NCBI GenBank assembly: GCA_012519525.1
Contig: JAAYQB010000061.1
Span: 1-20,092 of the forward strand
DNA from: Bacteroidales bacterium
Lineage (GTDB): Bacteria; Bacteroidota; Bacteroidia; Bacteroidales; WCHB1-69
Length of the DNA: 20,092 nt
Direction: 5' to 3'
The notes below the pieces were generated by a model, which saw only the letters and a program-made list of their open reading frames with translations, made no database searches and had not been told where the DNA came from. How positions within the stretch are numbered: position 1 is the first letter of the stretch; each line of letters opens with the position of its first letter. The translations under genes were made by a program, and so were the position numbers. Below are positions 1 to 8,829 of the stretch, in pieces.

Positions 1-11
1 TAATAATTGTC

Positions 12-1901
12 TTATAAATATTGTTTTATTGCTTCTATAATATGATTTGTAGATATACCGCATTCATTATGAAGTTCTTCCATTGTCCCTTGTTGAATAA
101 ATCTATCCGGTACTCCTAATGTTTTTAAAGTACAGCTATAAGAATGTTGTGCGATAAATTCTGCAATAGCACTGCCAAGTCCTCCGACAATGGTTCCGTT
201 TTCGATAGTAATTATGTGCTGATATTGTTTACAGATAGAATGTAATAATTCTTCATCTAAAGGTTTTAGAAACCTCATATTGTAAGCTGCTATTTTTTTG
301 TTTTCTTGCTTTTCTATTATTTGAATTGCACTCATGACATTGTTCCCAATATGACCAATGGAAAGGACAGCTATTTTTTCTCCTTCTGCTAATTGTTCGG
401 CTTTTCCGATAGGAATTTGTTCAAATGCTTTATTTTTCCAATTATTTTTTACTCCTTCTCCTCTTGGATAGCGGATAGCAAAGGGTTTAGTAGTGTGTAC
501 GGCTGTGTACATCATATTTCTTAACTCTATTTCGTTGAGAGGTGCTGCAATAATAATATTGGGAATACAGCGTAAATAAGCCAAATCATATAATCCATGA
601 TGAGTAGGACCGTCTTCGCCTACGATGCCGGCTCTGTCAATGCAAAAAATAACGTGTAAATCTTGCAATGCTACATCATGAATAATCTGGTCATAAGCTC
701 GTTGTAAGAAAGTAGAATAAATATTACAAAAAGGAATATAGCCATTTGCTGCCATGCCTGCTGAAAAAGTAACAGCATGTTGTTCTGCTATACCGACATC
801 GAATGTTCTATTAGGAAATTCTTTCATCATAATATCAATAGAACAACCGCTTGCCATAGCCGGTGTAATGCCAACGATTTTTTCATTTTGTCGTGCTAAT
901 TCTAAAATGGTTTCACCGAAAACAATTTGATATTTTTCTACTTCATCAGGACAGCTTGGAAGATGAATAATTTCGCCCGTATCTTTGTTGAATATTCCCG
1001 GGGCATGATACAATGTTTGGTCATTTTCTGCCGGTTTTAATCCTTTCCCTTTTACTGTTCTGCAGTGAAGAAGTTTTGCCCCTTTTATTTTCTTGATATC
1101 TTCTAATAAGTCAATCAATGAAATGACGTTATGTCCGTCTACAGGTCCAAAATAACGAAAACCCAATGATTCAAAAAGATTGCTTCCTTTAAAAATACTT
1201 CCTTTTATAGCATTTTGTAGTTGTTGGAATTTTCTTCGTATGCGTTGTCTACGTGATAAGGAATCCCATATTCTATTTTTCATCTGATTATACGTATGGG
1301 AAGCGCTTAAACGTATTAAATACCTGCTGAGAGCTCCTACATTTTCTTCTATAGCCATTCCATTGTCGTTGAGAATGACTAACATATTGGTGTTGGTAAT
1401 TCCTGCATGATTTAATCCTTCGAAAGCTATTCCGCCTGTTAAAGCTCCATCGCCTATGACCGCTACATGATTCCGTTTTTTATTTCCATCTAATTGTGCC
1501 GACATTGCCATTCCTAATATAGACGAAATGGAAGTAGAAGCATGTCCTACGCCAAAAGCGTCGTACTCGCTTTCGCTCATCTTTGGAAATCCGCTAATTC
1601 CATTGTATTTTCTGTTGAGTACAAAAGCATCTCTACGTCCTGTTAATATTTTATGTGCATAGGCTTGGTGTCCTACGTCCCATACTAATTTGTCTTCAGG
1701 TGTGTCGAAAACATAATGTATTGCTACTGCTAATTCAATAGCACCTAAACTTGCTCCTAAATGTCCCGGGTTAGTTGATGTAACTTCGACAATATATCGC
1801 CTTAGTTCTTCACATAGAGGGATTAAATCTTCTTTTTTTAGTTTTTTTAAATCCGAAGGACTATCTATTTGTGAAAGCAATATATATTCTTTTGAAATCA
1901 T
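12..1901 (-). CDS. dxs: 1-deoxy-D-xylulose-5-phosphate synthase
   Basis: Thiamine-diphosphate enzyme that condenses pyruvate and glyceraldehyde 3-phosphate to 1-deoxyxylulose 5-phosphate, the first step of the MEP isoprenoid pathway; also feeds thiamine and pyridoxal synthesis. Cytosolic. About 629 aa, the usual family length. Visible motifs: GHQAYAHK near residue 77, the ThDP-binding GDGALTGG near 150 followed by LNDN near 178, a transketolase-like pyrimidine domain with GIAEQHAV near 371 (E373 is the expected catalytic glutamate) and GEDGPTHHG near 428, then a C-terminal transketolase domain. Start: an in-frame TTG lies 6 bases upstream at 1907, directly against the stop of the preceding gene, but the ATG at 1901 gives a normal N-terminus (MISKEYILL) and is preferred. 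It is the last gene of a minus-strand run with the TlpA-like gene and ftcD. No terminator can be judged because the window ends 11 bases after the stop codon. Confidence 0.96.
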   Translation of the reverse strand: MISKEYILLSQIDSPSDLKKLKKEDLIPLCEELRRYIVEVTSTNPGHLGASLGAIELAVAIHYVFDTPEDKLVWDVGHQAYAHKILTGRRDAFVLNRKYNGISGFPKMSESEYDAFGVGHASTSISSILGMAMSAQLDGNKKRNHVAVIGDGALTGGIAFEGLNHAGITNTNMLVILNDNGMAIEENVGALSRYLIRLSASHTYNQMKNRIWDSLSRRQRIRRKFQQLQNAIKGSIFKGSNLFESLGFRYFGPVDGHNVISLIDLLEDIKKIKGAKLLHCRTVKGKGLKPAENDQTLYHAPGIFNKDTGEIIHLPSCPDEVEKYQIVFGETILELARQNEKIVGITPAMASGCSIDIMMKEFPNRTFDVGIAEQHAVTFSAGMAANGYIPFCNIYSTFLQRAYDQIIHDVALQDLHVIFCIDRAGIVGEDGPTHHGLYDLAYLRCIPNIIIAAPLNEIELRNMMYTAVHTTKPFAIRYPRGEGVKNNWKNKAFEQIPIGKAEQLAEGEKIAVLSIGHIGNNVMSAIQIIEKQENKKIAAYNMRFLKPLDEELLHSICKQYQHIITIENGTIVGGLGSAIAEFIAQHSYSCTLKTLGVPDRFIQQGTMEELHNECGISTNHIIEAIKQYL

Positions 1902-1907
1902 TAACAA

Positions 1908-3017
1908 TTATTTTTTACTTTCGATTACTTCTTTAACTTTGTTGGCTAATTTTTCTCCTCTTAAATTTTTTGCTATAATTCTGCCCTCTTCATCTATTAA
2001 TATAGTAGAGGGAATGCTGCGTATACCATAATCTAAACCTGCTTGGCACTGCCATCGTTTGAGGTCGCTAACATGAATCCATGATAAACTGTCCGATATA
2101 ATAGCTCCTATCCAGTTCGCTTTGCTTTGATCTAATGATACTCCATATATTTCAAATCCTTTATCATGGTAGGTTTGGTATAAATTTACCATATTCGGAC
2201 TTTCTTTTCTGCAAGGACCGCACCAAGATGCCCAAAAATCAATTAATACTATTTTACCTCTTAATGAAGAGAGTTTGATAATATTTCCATTTGTATCAGG
2301 TAATTCAATTTCCGGAGCAATTGCACCTACGGCTGTTTTTTTATGAGAAGCCATTTCTTCGTATTTAGCTTTTATAAAAAAATGCTGAGGATATTTTTTT
2401 ATTAAGTCGCTTAAAACAGTGTCGTGTACATCGAAAAATTTTTCTTGAGGTAAATTTTCGATTAAAAATGCGGACGAAAAATTATTCGTATTTTTTAAAC
2501 ATAAATTTCTCAAGTAATTTCCCCATTCAGCATCTAACATTTGCAATTGCAGTTGAACTTGAGGATCCGGATTAGCTTTATAGACGGTTAATAGACTATC
2601 TTTTTTAGCACTTGCGCTTGCCATTTTTATGTAAAATTGTTTTAATAGTTCATTTTCTTTTGACCCTTTTGTTTCGGTAATAATACCTTGTTTTGTATCA
2701 AAAACAATTTCGATAGGAGTGTTGGGACTCATTACAATGAAAGTGGGTCGTGCATTTGAAATTTTTACGGTATAAAAATTAATTTCATCAGGATTATAAG
2801 TCAATTCGAAAAGTCCTTTTTTATCAACAGTTGTTCTTTCCAAAGGCTCTTTTATTCTTCCTAATGCATCGTATAACTCTATAGTGTCAGAAGGATTGTA
2901 TTGTGTTACAATTCCTTTTAAAATTACTTTCTTTTTCTGTGCTTGAGTTTCGTTTAAAGCAAATACCCCAACAATGGCAAAGATAGTTATGCTTAATAAT
3001 ATTTTATTGTACTTCAT
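1908..3017 (-). CDS. TlpA-like secreted thiol-disulfide oxidoreductase
   Basis: 369 aa, exported. Residues 1-26 form a signal peptide (basic MKYNK, hydrophobic core, ending near TQAQ), so the protein probably acts in the periplasm or is membrane associated. Residues about 30-110 resemble the DUF4369 domain often found at the N-terminus of Bacteroidota TlpA-type proteins. The C-terminal domain from about 230 is an AhpC/TSA-thioredoxin fold with the active site WASWCGPC (C266, C269) and a cis-proline in SIPST near P336. Family members reduce or isomerise disulfides, for example during cytochrome maturation; the substrate here is unknown. The ATG start lies 14 bases after the ftcD stop and the stop codon lies 6 bases before the dxs start, suggesting co-transcription with two cytosolic enzymes to which it has no obvious link. 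No lipobox cysteine is present near the signal-peptide end. Confidence 0.9.
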   Translation of the reverse strand: MKYNKILLSITIFAIVGVFALNETQAQKKKVILKGIVTQYNPSDTIELYDALGRIKEPLERTTVDKKGLFELTYNPDEINFYTVKISNARPTFIVMSPNTPIEIVFDTKQGIITETKGSKENELLKQFYIKMASASAKKDSLLTVYKANPDPQVQLQLQMLDAEWGNYLRNLCLKNTNNFSSAFLIENLPQEKFFDVHDTVLSDLIKKYPQHFFIKAKYEEMASHKKTAVGAIAPEIELPDTNGNIIKLSSLRGKIVLIDFWASWCGPCRKESPNMVNLYQTYHDKGFEIYGVSLDQSKANWIGAIISDSLSWIHVSDLKRWQCQAGLDYGIRSIPSTILIDEEGRIIAKNLRGEKLANKVKEVIESKK

Positions 3018-3031
3018 CTTTTTTAGTTATT

Positions 3032-4726
3032 TTATAATTTTTCGAGAACTATTTTTAAAATTTCTTCTTCTTTTTTGATGGTTTCTTTGATAATGGCATC
3101 TGCTTTTTTAATAATTTCATCAACAAAAGCTTTATCGTCTAAGGAAGACGCATTGATTTTTACATTTAAATAAGAACCCATTACTGCAGCACGAATACAT
3201 AAAGCTCCCACTCCTGCATCTGATACGGAAGTAGGATTGCCTATTTGAGCCATTGCTTCGCATAATTCAAATACTTCAAAAGCTTTTCCCATTGTTTTAA
3301 ATGGAATTTCTATAGCATATTTTGTTGCGTCTTGTATGGCTTTTTTACGTATGGCTTTTTCTTCTTCTGTTGTTTTTGGCAATCCAAAAGCGTCGATTAT
3401 TCTATTAAAAGAACGTGTGTCTTCGTCTACTAAAAACAATAAATCTTTTTTCAATTGTTCTCCTTTTACCGCCCAGTCTGAAAATGTTTCCCATTGTTCA
3501 TCCCATCCGGGTTTATGTGCCGATAGGTTAGCGACCATCATACCTAATGAAGCTCCCAATGCTCCAATATAGGCGGAAATTGACCCTCCGCCGGGTGCAG
3601 GTGATTCTTTGGATGTTTCGTTGGCAAATTCAACGCAAGATAAATCAACTAATTTTTCTTCTTTTTGTTCTTCTTCCAATAAATATTCAATGATTTTTTC
3701 TTTATAATTAAAAGGTTTTAAATCATCTAATCCCATTGATTTAATAGCTATTTTTATAATTTCTTCATCCGGAATTCCTAATGAGCGTTTTTGTTTTTCC
3801 AAATAATATTTTCCGGCATTAATTAGTACTTTTTTAGGAACTAAACCGACAATTTCGCATCCGGTAACACGTATTCCTCTGTTGTGTGCACAACGGCAGA
3901 CTTCGTCAAAAGCGATATGCAGAGGTGTAATGGATAAATTATTTAAATTCATTGACACTTGAGCTATGCCGTATTCTTTTATATACCATCCTATTGCTTT
4001 GGTGGCTTTTAACGTTCCCGGAATCATAATGGGATTTCCATCGGCATCTTTTTTAATTTTTCCTACAATACTGTTTCCTTCTCTTGAAGGTCTTCCTTTT
4101 TCTCTAACATCAAATGCAATAGCATTGGCACGACGTGTAGAAGTTGTATTTAAATTATAGTTGACTGCCACTAAAAAGTCTCTTGCTCCAATGGCTGTAG
4201 CTCCTGATTTTGCAACGCTTTCGTTAAACACTGTAGGTCCAAAATTGGGCTGTGATTCTTTATTGCTTAATCTGTCTTTTAACTCTTCGTATTCTCCTTT
4301 ACGACAGTTGGCTAAACTACGATATTCTTCTTTATAAGCTGCTTGTTCATAGCAATATACCGGAATATTTAATTCTTTTCCAACTCGTTCCGATAGTTTT
4401 CGGGCATATACGACAGTTTCTTCCATCGTTATATTTGATACGGGAACCAAAGGACATACATCAGTAGCACCGAAACGCGGATGATCGCCTTTATGTACAC
4501 GCATATCTATTAATTCTTGAGCTTTTTTTATACATTGAAAAGCTGCTTCGCAAACTTCATCAGGAGTTCCGACAAAAGTTACAACTGTACGATTAGTTGT
4601 AAATCCGGGATCTACATCTAACAATTTTACCCCTTTAATCTTCTCTATTTCAGCAGTTATTTGCTGAATAATTTCCATGTTACGACCTTCACTAAAATTA
4701 GGAACGCATTCAATAATTTTCTTCAT
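3032..4726 (-). CDS. ftcD: Bifunctional glutamate formimidoyltransferase / formiminotetrahydrofolate cyclodeaminase
   Basis: 564 aa fusion of two enzymes that finish histidine degradation. The transferase moves the formimino group of N-formimino-glutamate to tetrahydrofolate, giving glutamate; the cyclodeaminase then releases ammonia and leaves 5,10-methenyl-THF. Residues 1 to about 325 are the two formiminotransferase subdomains, including VPNFSEGRN at 8-16 and MRVHKGDHPRFGATD near 75-89, where H82 fits the catalytic histidine of mammalian FTCD. After a charged linker (EEEQKEEKL, 351-359), residues about 362-564 are the cyclodeaminase, with PAPGGGS at 376-382. The order matches the mammalian fusion rather than separate bacterial proteins. 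No hutH, hutU or hutI lies in the window. It is the first gene of a probable operon with the TlpA-like gene and dxs. A TAnnTTTG box at 4791-4798 may drive it. Confidence 0.95.
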   Translation of the reverse strand: MKKIIECVPNFSEGRNMEIIQQITAEIEKIKGVKLLDVDPGFTTNRTVVTFVGTPDEVCEAAFQCIKKAQELIDMRVHKGDHPRFGATDVCPLVPVSNITMEETVVYARKLSERVGKELNIPVYCYEQAAYKEEYRSLANCRKGEYEELKDRLSNKESQPNFGPTVFNESVAKSGATAIGARDFLVAVNYNLNTTSTRRANAIAFDVREKGRPSREGNSIVGKIKKDADGNPIMIPGTLKATKAIGWYIKEYGIAQVSMNLNNLSITPLHIAFDEVCRCAHNRGIRVTGCEIVGLVPKKVLINAGKYYLEKQKRSLGIPDEEIIKIAIKSMGLDDLKPFNYKEKIIEYLLEEEQKEEKLVDLSCVEFANETSKESPAPGGGSISAYIGALGASLGMMVANLSAHKPGWDEQWETFSDWAVKGEQLKKDLLFLVDEDTRSFNRIIDAFGLPKTTEEEKAIRKKAIQDATKYAIEIPFKTMGKAFEVFELCEAMAQIGNPTSVSDAGVGALCIRAAVMGSYLNVKINASSLDDKAFVDEIIKKADAIIKETIKKEEEILKIVLEKL

Positions 4727-4790
4727 TTTGTTCTATAATATTTATTAAGTGTTATTTAAAATAAAAAACTTCCAATTAAAAAGATAGCTA

Positions 4791-4798
4791 CAAAAATA
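4791..4798 (-). promoter_or_regulatory. Putative -7 promoter box for ftcD operon
   Basis: On the minus strand this reads TATTTTTG, an exact fit to the Bacteroidota -7 consensus TAnnTTTG, about 65 bases before the ftcD ATG. No good -33 TTG was found at the expected spacing, so this is a motif match only. Confidence 0.45.
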
Positions 4799-4909
4799 TA
4801 ATAAATTTCAATGCCTATATCGATTAATATTATAATGATTAATTAAGTTGTTTAAAATCATTTTATTGTATAAAATAAAATATTTTTTAATTAAAAGTTA
4901 TCAACAATC

Positions 4910-4941
4910 TTTGATTAGAAGGATTAAAAATTGTATTTTTG
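4910..4941 (+). promoter_or_regulatory. dnaE promoter (TTTG-N20-TATTTTTG)
   Basis: A -33 TTTG at 4910-4913 and a -7 box TATTTTTG at 4934-4941 are separated by exactly 20 bases, fitting the Bacteroidota housekeeping sigma consensus. The implied transcript would start near 4948, giving a leader of about 38 bases before the ATG at 4986 and ruling out translation from the earlier in-frame start at 4848. This is the best complete promoter match in the window. Confidence 0.7.
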
Positions 4942-4985
4942 AAAACAAAAATTGTAATATACTTTATTCTTTAAATCAAATCAAT

Positions 4986-7900
4986 ATGCTAAAATTTACG
5001 CATTTGCATGTTCACTCTTCTTATTCTATTTTAGATGGAATGTCCCCAATATCAGACCTTGTAGACAAATGTATTGCTTCCGGAATGTCTTCGGTAGCTT
5101 TGACCGATCATGGGAATATGTTTGGAGTAAAAGATTTTTTTGATTATGTAAGTAGAACAAATAAGAAGACAAAAGAAGAAATTGCTGAAATAGAAGATAA
5201 AATAAAATCACTGACGGATACGGTAGGGCAAGAAAATGAAATTACCGAACTTAAAGCATTGATTGAAAAAAAAGAACAACAAAAATTTAAACCTATTATA
5301 GGATGTGAAGTTTATGTTGCTCGTGAGACGAAATCGAATCCGAAAGGAAGTCGTTTTGTGAAAGAAATGCGTGAAAATTATAGCGGACACCATCTTGTGT
5401 TATTGGCTAAAAATAAAATAGGCTATACGAATCTATGCAAATTAGTGTCTTTGGGATGGATAGAAGGAGAATATTATCATCCGCGTATTGATAAAGAAAT
5501 ATTAAAAAAATATAAAGAAGGATTAATTGTTACTTCGGCATGTTTGGCTGGCGAAATTCATAGAAAAATTGAAGCCAACAATTACGAAGAAGCAAAAAAA
5601 TCGGTCGAATGGTTTAAAGAAGTTTTCGGTGATGATTATTATTTGGAATTACAAAGACATAAAACGGATAAAAAAAATGCAGATACAAATGTTTATCAAC
5701 AACAAGAACATCAAAATAAAATTTTAATTCAATTAGCGAGAGAAACTCAAACTAAATTAGTTGCAACTAATGATGTTCACTTTGTTGAAGAAGAGCATGC
5801 GGAAGCTCACGAGCATTTAATCTGTTTGAATACAGGGAGAAAAATTGATGACACAGATCGTCTTCGTTATACAAAACAAGAATGGTTGAAAACACCGGAA
5901 GAAATGTATGAAATCTTTTCCGATATTCCGGAAGCATTAGAAAACACTCAAGAAATAGCTGACAAAGTTGAATTTTATAGCATTAATCATGAGGTGGTAA
6001 TGCCCGAATTTGATATACCGAAAGAATTTGGGACCGTAGATTCATATCGCCAAAAATATAGCGAAGAAGATATTATTAATGCATTCTCATCCAATGAACC
6101 GGGTAGAATACGAATAGAAAAATTAGGAGGATTCGATAAGGCATATCGTATTAAATTGGAAGCTGACTATTTAAGAGAATTGACGATGAAGGGAGCAGAA
6201 ATGAGGTATGGAACCCCTTTATCGGAAGAAGTTATCGAACGAATAAATTACGAATTGGATGTTATTCGCAATATGGGTTATCCCGGCTATTTTTTAATAG
6301 TACAGGATTTGATTCGGGCTGCTATTAATATGAATGTATCGGTAGGACCGGGAAGAGGATCGGCAGCAGGTTCGGTTGTGTCTTATTGTTTGCAAATTAC
6401 AAATATAGACCCTATTCATTATAATTTACTTTTTGAACGATTTTTAAATCCCGATCGTATATCCCTTCCTGATATTGATATTGATTTTGACGACGAAGGA
6501 AGAAAAAAAGTATTAGAGTGGGTAATAAATAAGTATGGGCAAGAAAGAGTTGCTTATATTATTACTTATGGGACAATGGCTGCTAAATCAAGTATAAGAG
6601 ATGTTGCTCGTGTTAGAAATATTCCTCTTGAGGTTGCAAATAAATTAGCAAAATACATCCCTGATAGTTTTCCAGCAGATAAACAAACAGGAAAAGCACC
6701 TAAAGTTACTCTTAAAAATTGCATAGAATTGGTTCCTGAATTAAAAGAAATTATGAATTCTAATGATAAAGAATTGATAAATACTTTAAAATATGCAATG
6801 GAACTCGAAGGAACTGTTAGGCAGACCGGAGTGCACGCATGCGGTATCATTGTAGGAGCCGACACATTGACGAATTACATTCCTTTATGTACTCAGAAAG
6901 ATAAAGATTCTAATCAAAAATTACTTGTTACTCAATATGAAGGAGCGTCGATGGAAGATGTTGGCTTGGTAAAAGTAGATTTTTTAGGATTAAAAACCTT
7001 ATCTATTATTGATGAAACTCTTCGGAATATTCAACAATCGAAAAAAATCAATCTCAATATTGAAGATATTTCTCTTGAAGATAAAGATACGTATCAATTA
7101 TTTAGTGAAGGGAATACCATTGGAATTTTTCAATTTGAATCTATTAATATGCGAAAATTTTTACGCAAATTAAAACCTTCTAAATTCGGAGATTTAATAG
7201 CAATGAATGCTCTTTATCGTCCGGGACCTATGGATTATATAGATTTATTTATTGACCGCAAACAGGGAAAAGAAAAAATAGAATATATTATTCCCGAAAT
7301 GGAAAATCGTCTAAAAGAGACGTATGGAGTTACTGTTTATCAGGAGCAAGTGATGCTTTTAAGTAGAGATATTGCAGATTTTACCCGTGGAGAATCGGAC
7401 GAATTGCGTAAAGCAATGGGAAAGAAAAAGAAAGATGTCATGGATAAAATGAAAGATAAATTTATGACAAGAGGACAAGCTAAAGGACATGATATAAAAA
7501 TATTGGAAAAAATCTGGAATGATTGGGAGGCTTTTGCCCAATATGCATTTAACAAATCGCATTCTACTTGTTATGCATTTATAGCTTTTCAAACAGCCTA
7601 TTTAAAAGCACATTATCCTGCTGAATTTATGGCAGCGAACTTAACTCATAATATCAGCAATATTTCTGAAATTTCTAAATTAATAGATGAATGTCAACGA
7701 TTGGGAAGTAAAGTTCTTGGTCCTAATATCAATGAATCGGGTTTACATTTCAATGTGAATGCTAAAGGCGAAATTCCGTTCGGATTAGCAGCATTGAAAG
7801 GAGTTGGAGAAGTGGCTGCTGCCGCAATTATTGATGAACGAAATAAAAACGGAGAATTTACTTCTGTTTTAGATTTCTTTAAAAGAATTAATCTGCGGTC

Positions 7901-8810
7901 TTGCAACAAGCGATGTATTGAATCTTTAGCAAAAGCTGGAGCATTTGATTCATTTGGAGATATTCATAGAGCACAATTTTTTGCAGAATCGGAAAATACT
8001 TCATTTATCGAAAAACTTATTCGTTATGGTTCTAATTATCAATCAAAATTAAATTCGACTCAAATATCATTGTTTGACGATGAGACTTTGTCAAGTGATG
8101 ATAACGATATTTTAGAATTTCCGACTTGTGAACCATGGTCGGATTTTGAACAGCTTCATTACGAGAAAGATGTGTGTGGATTTTATATATCAGGACATCC
8201 TTTAGATAAATACAAATTAGAAATAGATAGTTTTTGTAATTATGATATAACTACATTACAACAAGAAGGGACATTAAAAAAATTAGGGAAACAAAGTCAA
8301 AGTTTTACTATTGCCGGTATCATTACAGGCACTTTTGTCGGTGATACGTATAAAGGAGAAAAATTCGGACGTATTACCATTGAAGATTATGAAAATAAAT
8401 TAACTCTTTCATTGTTTGGAGAGAATTACTTAAAATTACAACATTTCTTTCAGCAAAACATATTTGTATTTTTGGAGCTTAAAAGTGAATTACGCAAAGG
8501 AAGAAAAGGGGAATTTGATGAAGATTTTGAACTTAGAGTAATAAATATCCATCCTTTGGCTAATATTTTAGATACTTATACTAAAACCATCAACCTTTTA
8601 ATTAATTTAGAAGATATTGACAATAATATGATTGATGCTCTTTATCATTGTATTAATAAAAGCAAAGGAAATGTTCCCGTTCATTTTAAAGTATTTGATT
8701 TAAAAAACAACTTAGACGTGCAATTAGTAGGTACACATAAAGTTAATCCTATCGATTTTTCTATTAATGTAAAAAATATTCCAAAAGTTGGCGTAAAACT
8801 TACAAGGTAG
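4986..8810 (+). CDS. dnaE: DNA polymerase III subunit alpha
   Basis: 1274 aa replicative polymerase, catalytic subunit of the Pol III core. Domains in order: N-terminal PHP domain (HLHVH at 6-10, TDHGN at 40-44, GCEVYV at 107-112, ELQRH ending at H225, NDVHF near 262-266); polymerase palm with GPGRGSAAGS and the catalytic aspartates D496 and D498 in PDIDIDF plus D665 in VDFLGLKTL; fingers with FNKSHSTCYAF; helix-hairpin-helix region (GLAALKGVGEVAA); C-terminal OB fold (SFTIAGIITG). The PHP metal residues look intact, unlike the decayed E. coli copy. A lysine/glutamate-rich stretch of about 45 residues (57-100) is inserted between two PHP strands. Start: the open frame continues upstream to 4848, but the ATG at 4986 gives the conserved N-terminus MLKFTHLHVH and lies just downstream of the promoter at 4910-4941. 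It ends 19 bases from the convergent rng stop. Confidence 0.97.
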   Translation: MLKFTHLHVHSSYSILDGMSPISDLVDKCIASGMSSVALTDHGNMFGVKDFFDYVSRTNKKTKEEIAEIEDKIKSLTDTVGQENEITELKALIEKKEQQKFKPIIGCEVYVARETKSNPKGSRFVKEMRENYSGHHLVLLAKNKIGYTNLCKLVSLGWIEGEYYHPRIDKEILKKYKEGLIVTSACLAGEIHRKIEANNYEEAKKSVEWFKEVFGDDYYLELQRHKTDKKNADTNVYQQQEHQNKILIQLARETQTKLVATNDVHFVEEEHAEAHEHLICLNTGRKIDDTDRLRYTKQEWLKTPEEMYEIFSDIPEALENTQEIADKVEFYSINHEVVMPEFDIPKEFGTVDSYRQKYSEEDIINAFSSNEPGRIRIEKLGGFDKAYRIKLEADYLRELTMKGAEMRYGTPLSEEVIERINYELDVIRNMGYPGYFLIVQDLIRAAINMNVSVGPGRGSAAGSVVSYCLQITNIDPIHYNLLFERFLNPDRISLPDIDIDFDDEGRKKVLEWVINKYGQERVAYIITYGTMAAKSSIRDVARVRNIPLEVANKLAKYIPDSFPADKQTGKAPKVTLKNCIELVPELKEIMNSNDKELINTLKYAMELEGTVRQTGVHACGIIVGADTLTNYIPLCTQKDKDSNQKLLVTQYEGASMEDVGLVKVDFLGLKTLSIIDETLRNIQQSKKINLNIEDISLEDKDTYQLFSEGNTIGIFQFESINMRKFLRKLKPSKFGDLIAMNALYRPGPMDYIDLFIDRKQGKEKIEYIIPEMENRLKETYGVTVYQEQVMLLSRDIADFTRGESDELRKAMGKKKKDVMDKMKDKFMTRGQAKGHDIKILEKIWNDWEAFAQYAFNKSHSTCYAFIAFQTAYLKAHYPAEFMAANLTHNISNISEISKLIDECQRLGSKVLGPNINESGLHFNVNAKGEIPFGLAALKGVGEVAAAAIIDERNKNGEFTSVLDFFKRINLRSCNKRCIESLAKAGAFDSFGDIHRAQFFAESENTSFIEKLIRYGSNYQSKLNSTQISLFDDETLSSDDNDILEFPTCEPWSDFEQLHYEKDVCGFYISGHPLDKYKLEIDSFCNYDITTLQQEGTLKKLGKQSQSFTIAGIITGTFVGDTYKGEKFGRITIEDYENKLTLSLFGENYLKLQHFFQQNIFVFLELKSELRKGRKGEFDEDFELRVINIHPLANILDTYTKTINLLINLEDIDNNMIDALYHCINKSKGNVPVHFKVFDLKNNLDVQLVGTHKVNPIDFSINVKNIPKVGVKLTR

Positions 8811-8829
8811 GAATTAGGATTAAAAATGA

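Noticed and set aside
1902..1907. TTG start for dxs adding two residues
   Set aside because: The ATG at 1901 is a better start codon and gives a normal N-terminus; the TTG only abuts the previous stop.
4848..4985. N-terminal extension of 46 residues on DnaE
   Set aside because: The extension overlaps the promoter at 4910-4941 and lacks family similarity, whereas the ATG at 4986 gives the conserved MLKFTHLHVH start.
6566..6865. Minus-strand frame of 99 codons inside dnaE
   Set aside because: It lies wholly antisense to conserved polymerase sequence and has no recognisable domain.
8811..8829. Bidirectional terminator between dnaE and rng
   Set aside because: The 19 bases contain no stable inverted repeat and no T run of the expected kind.
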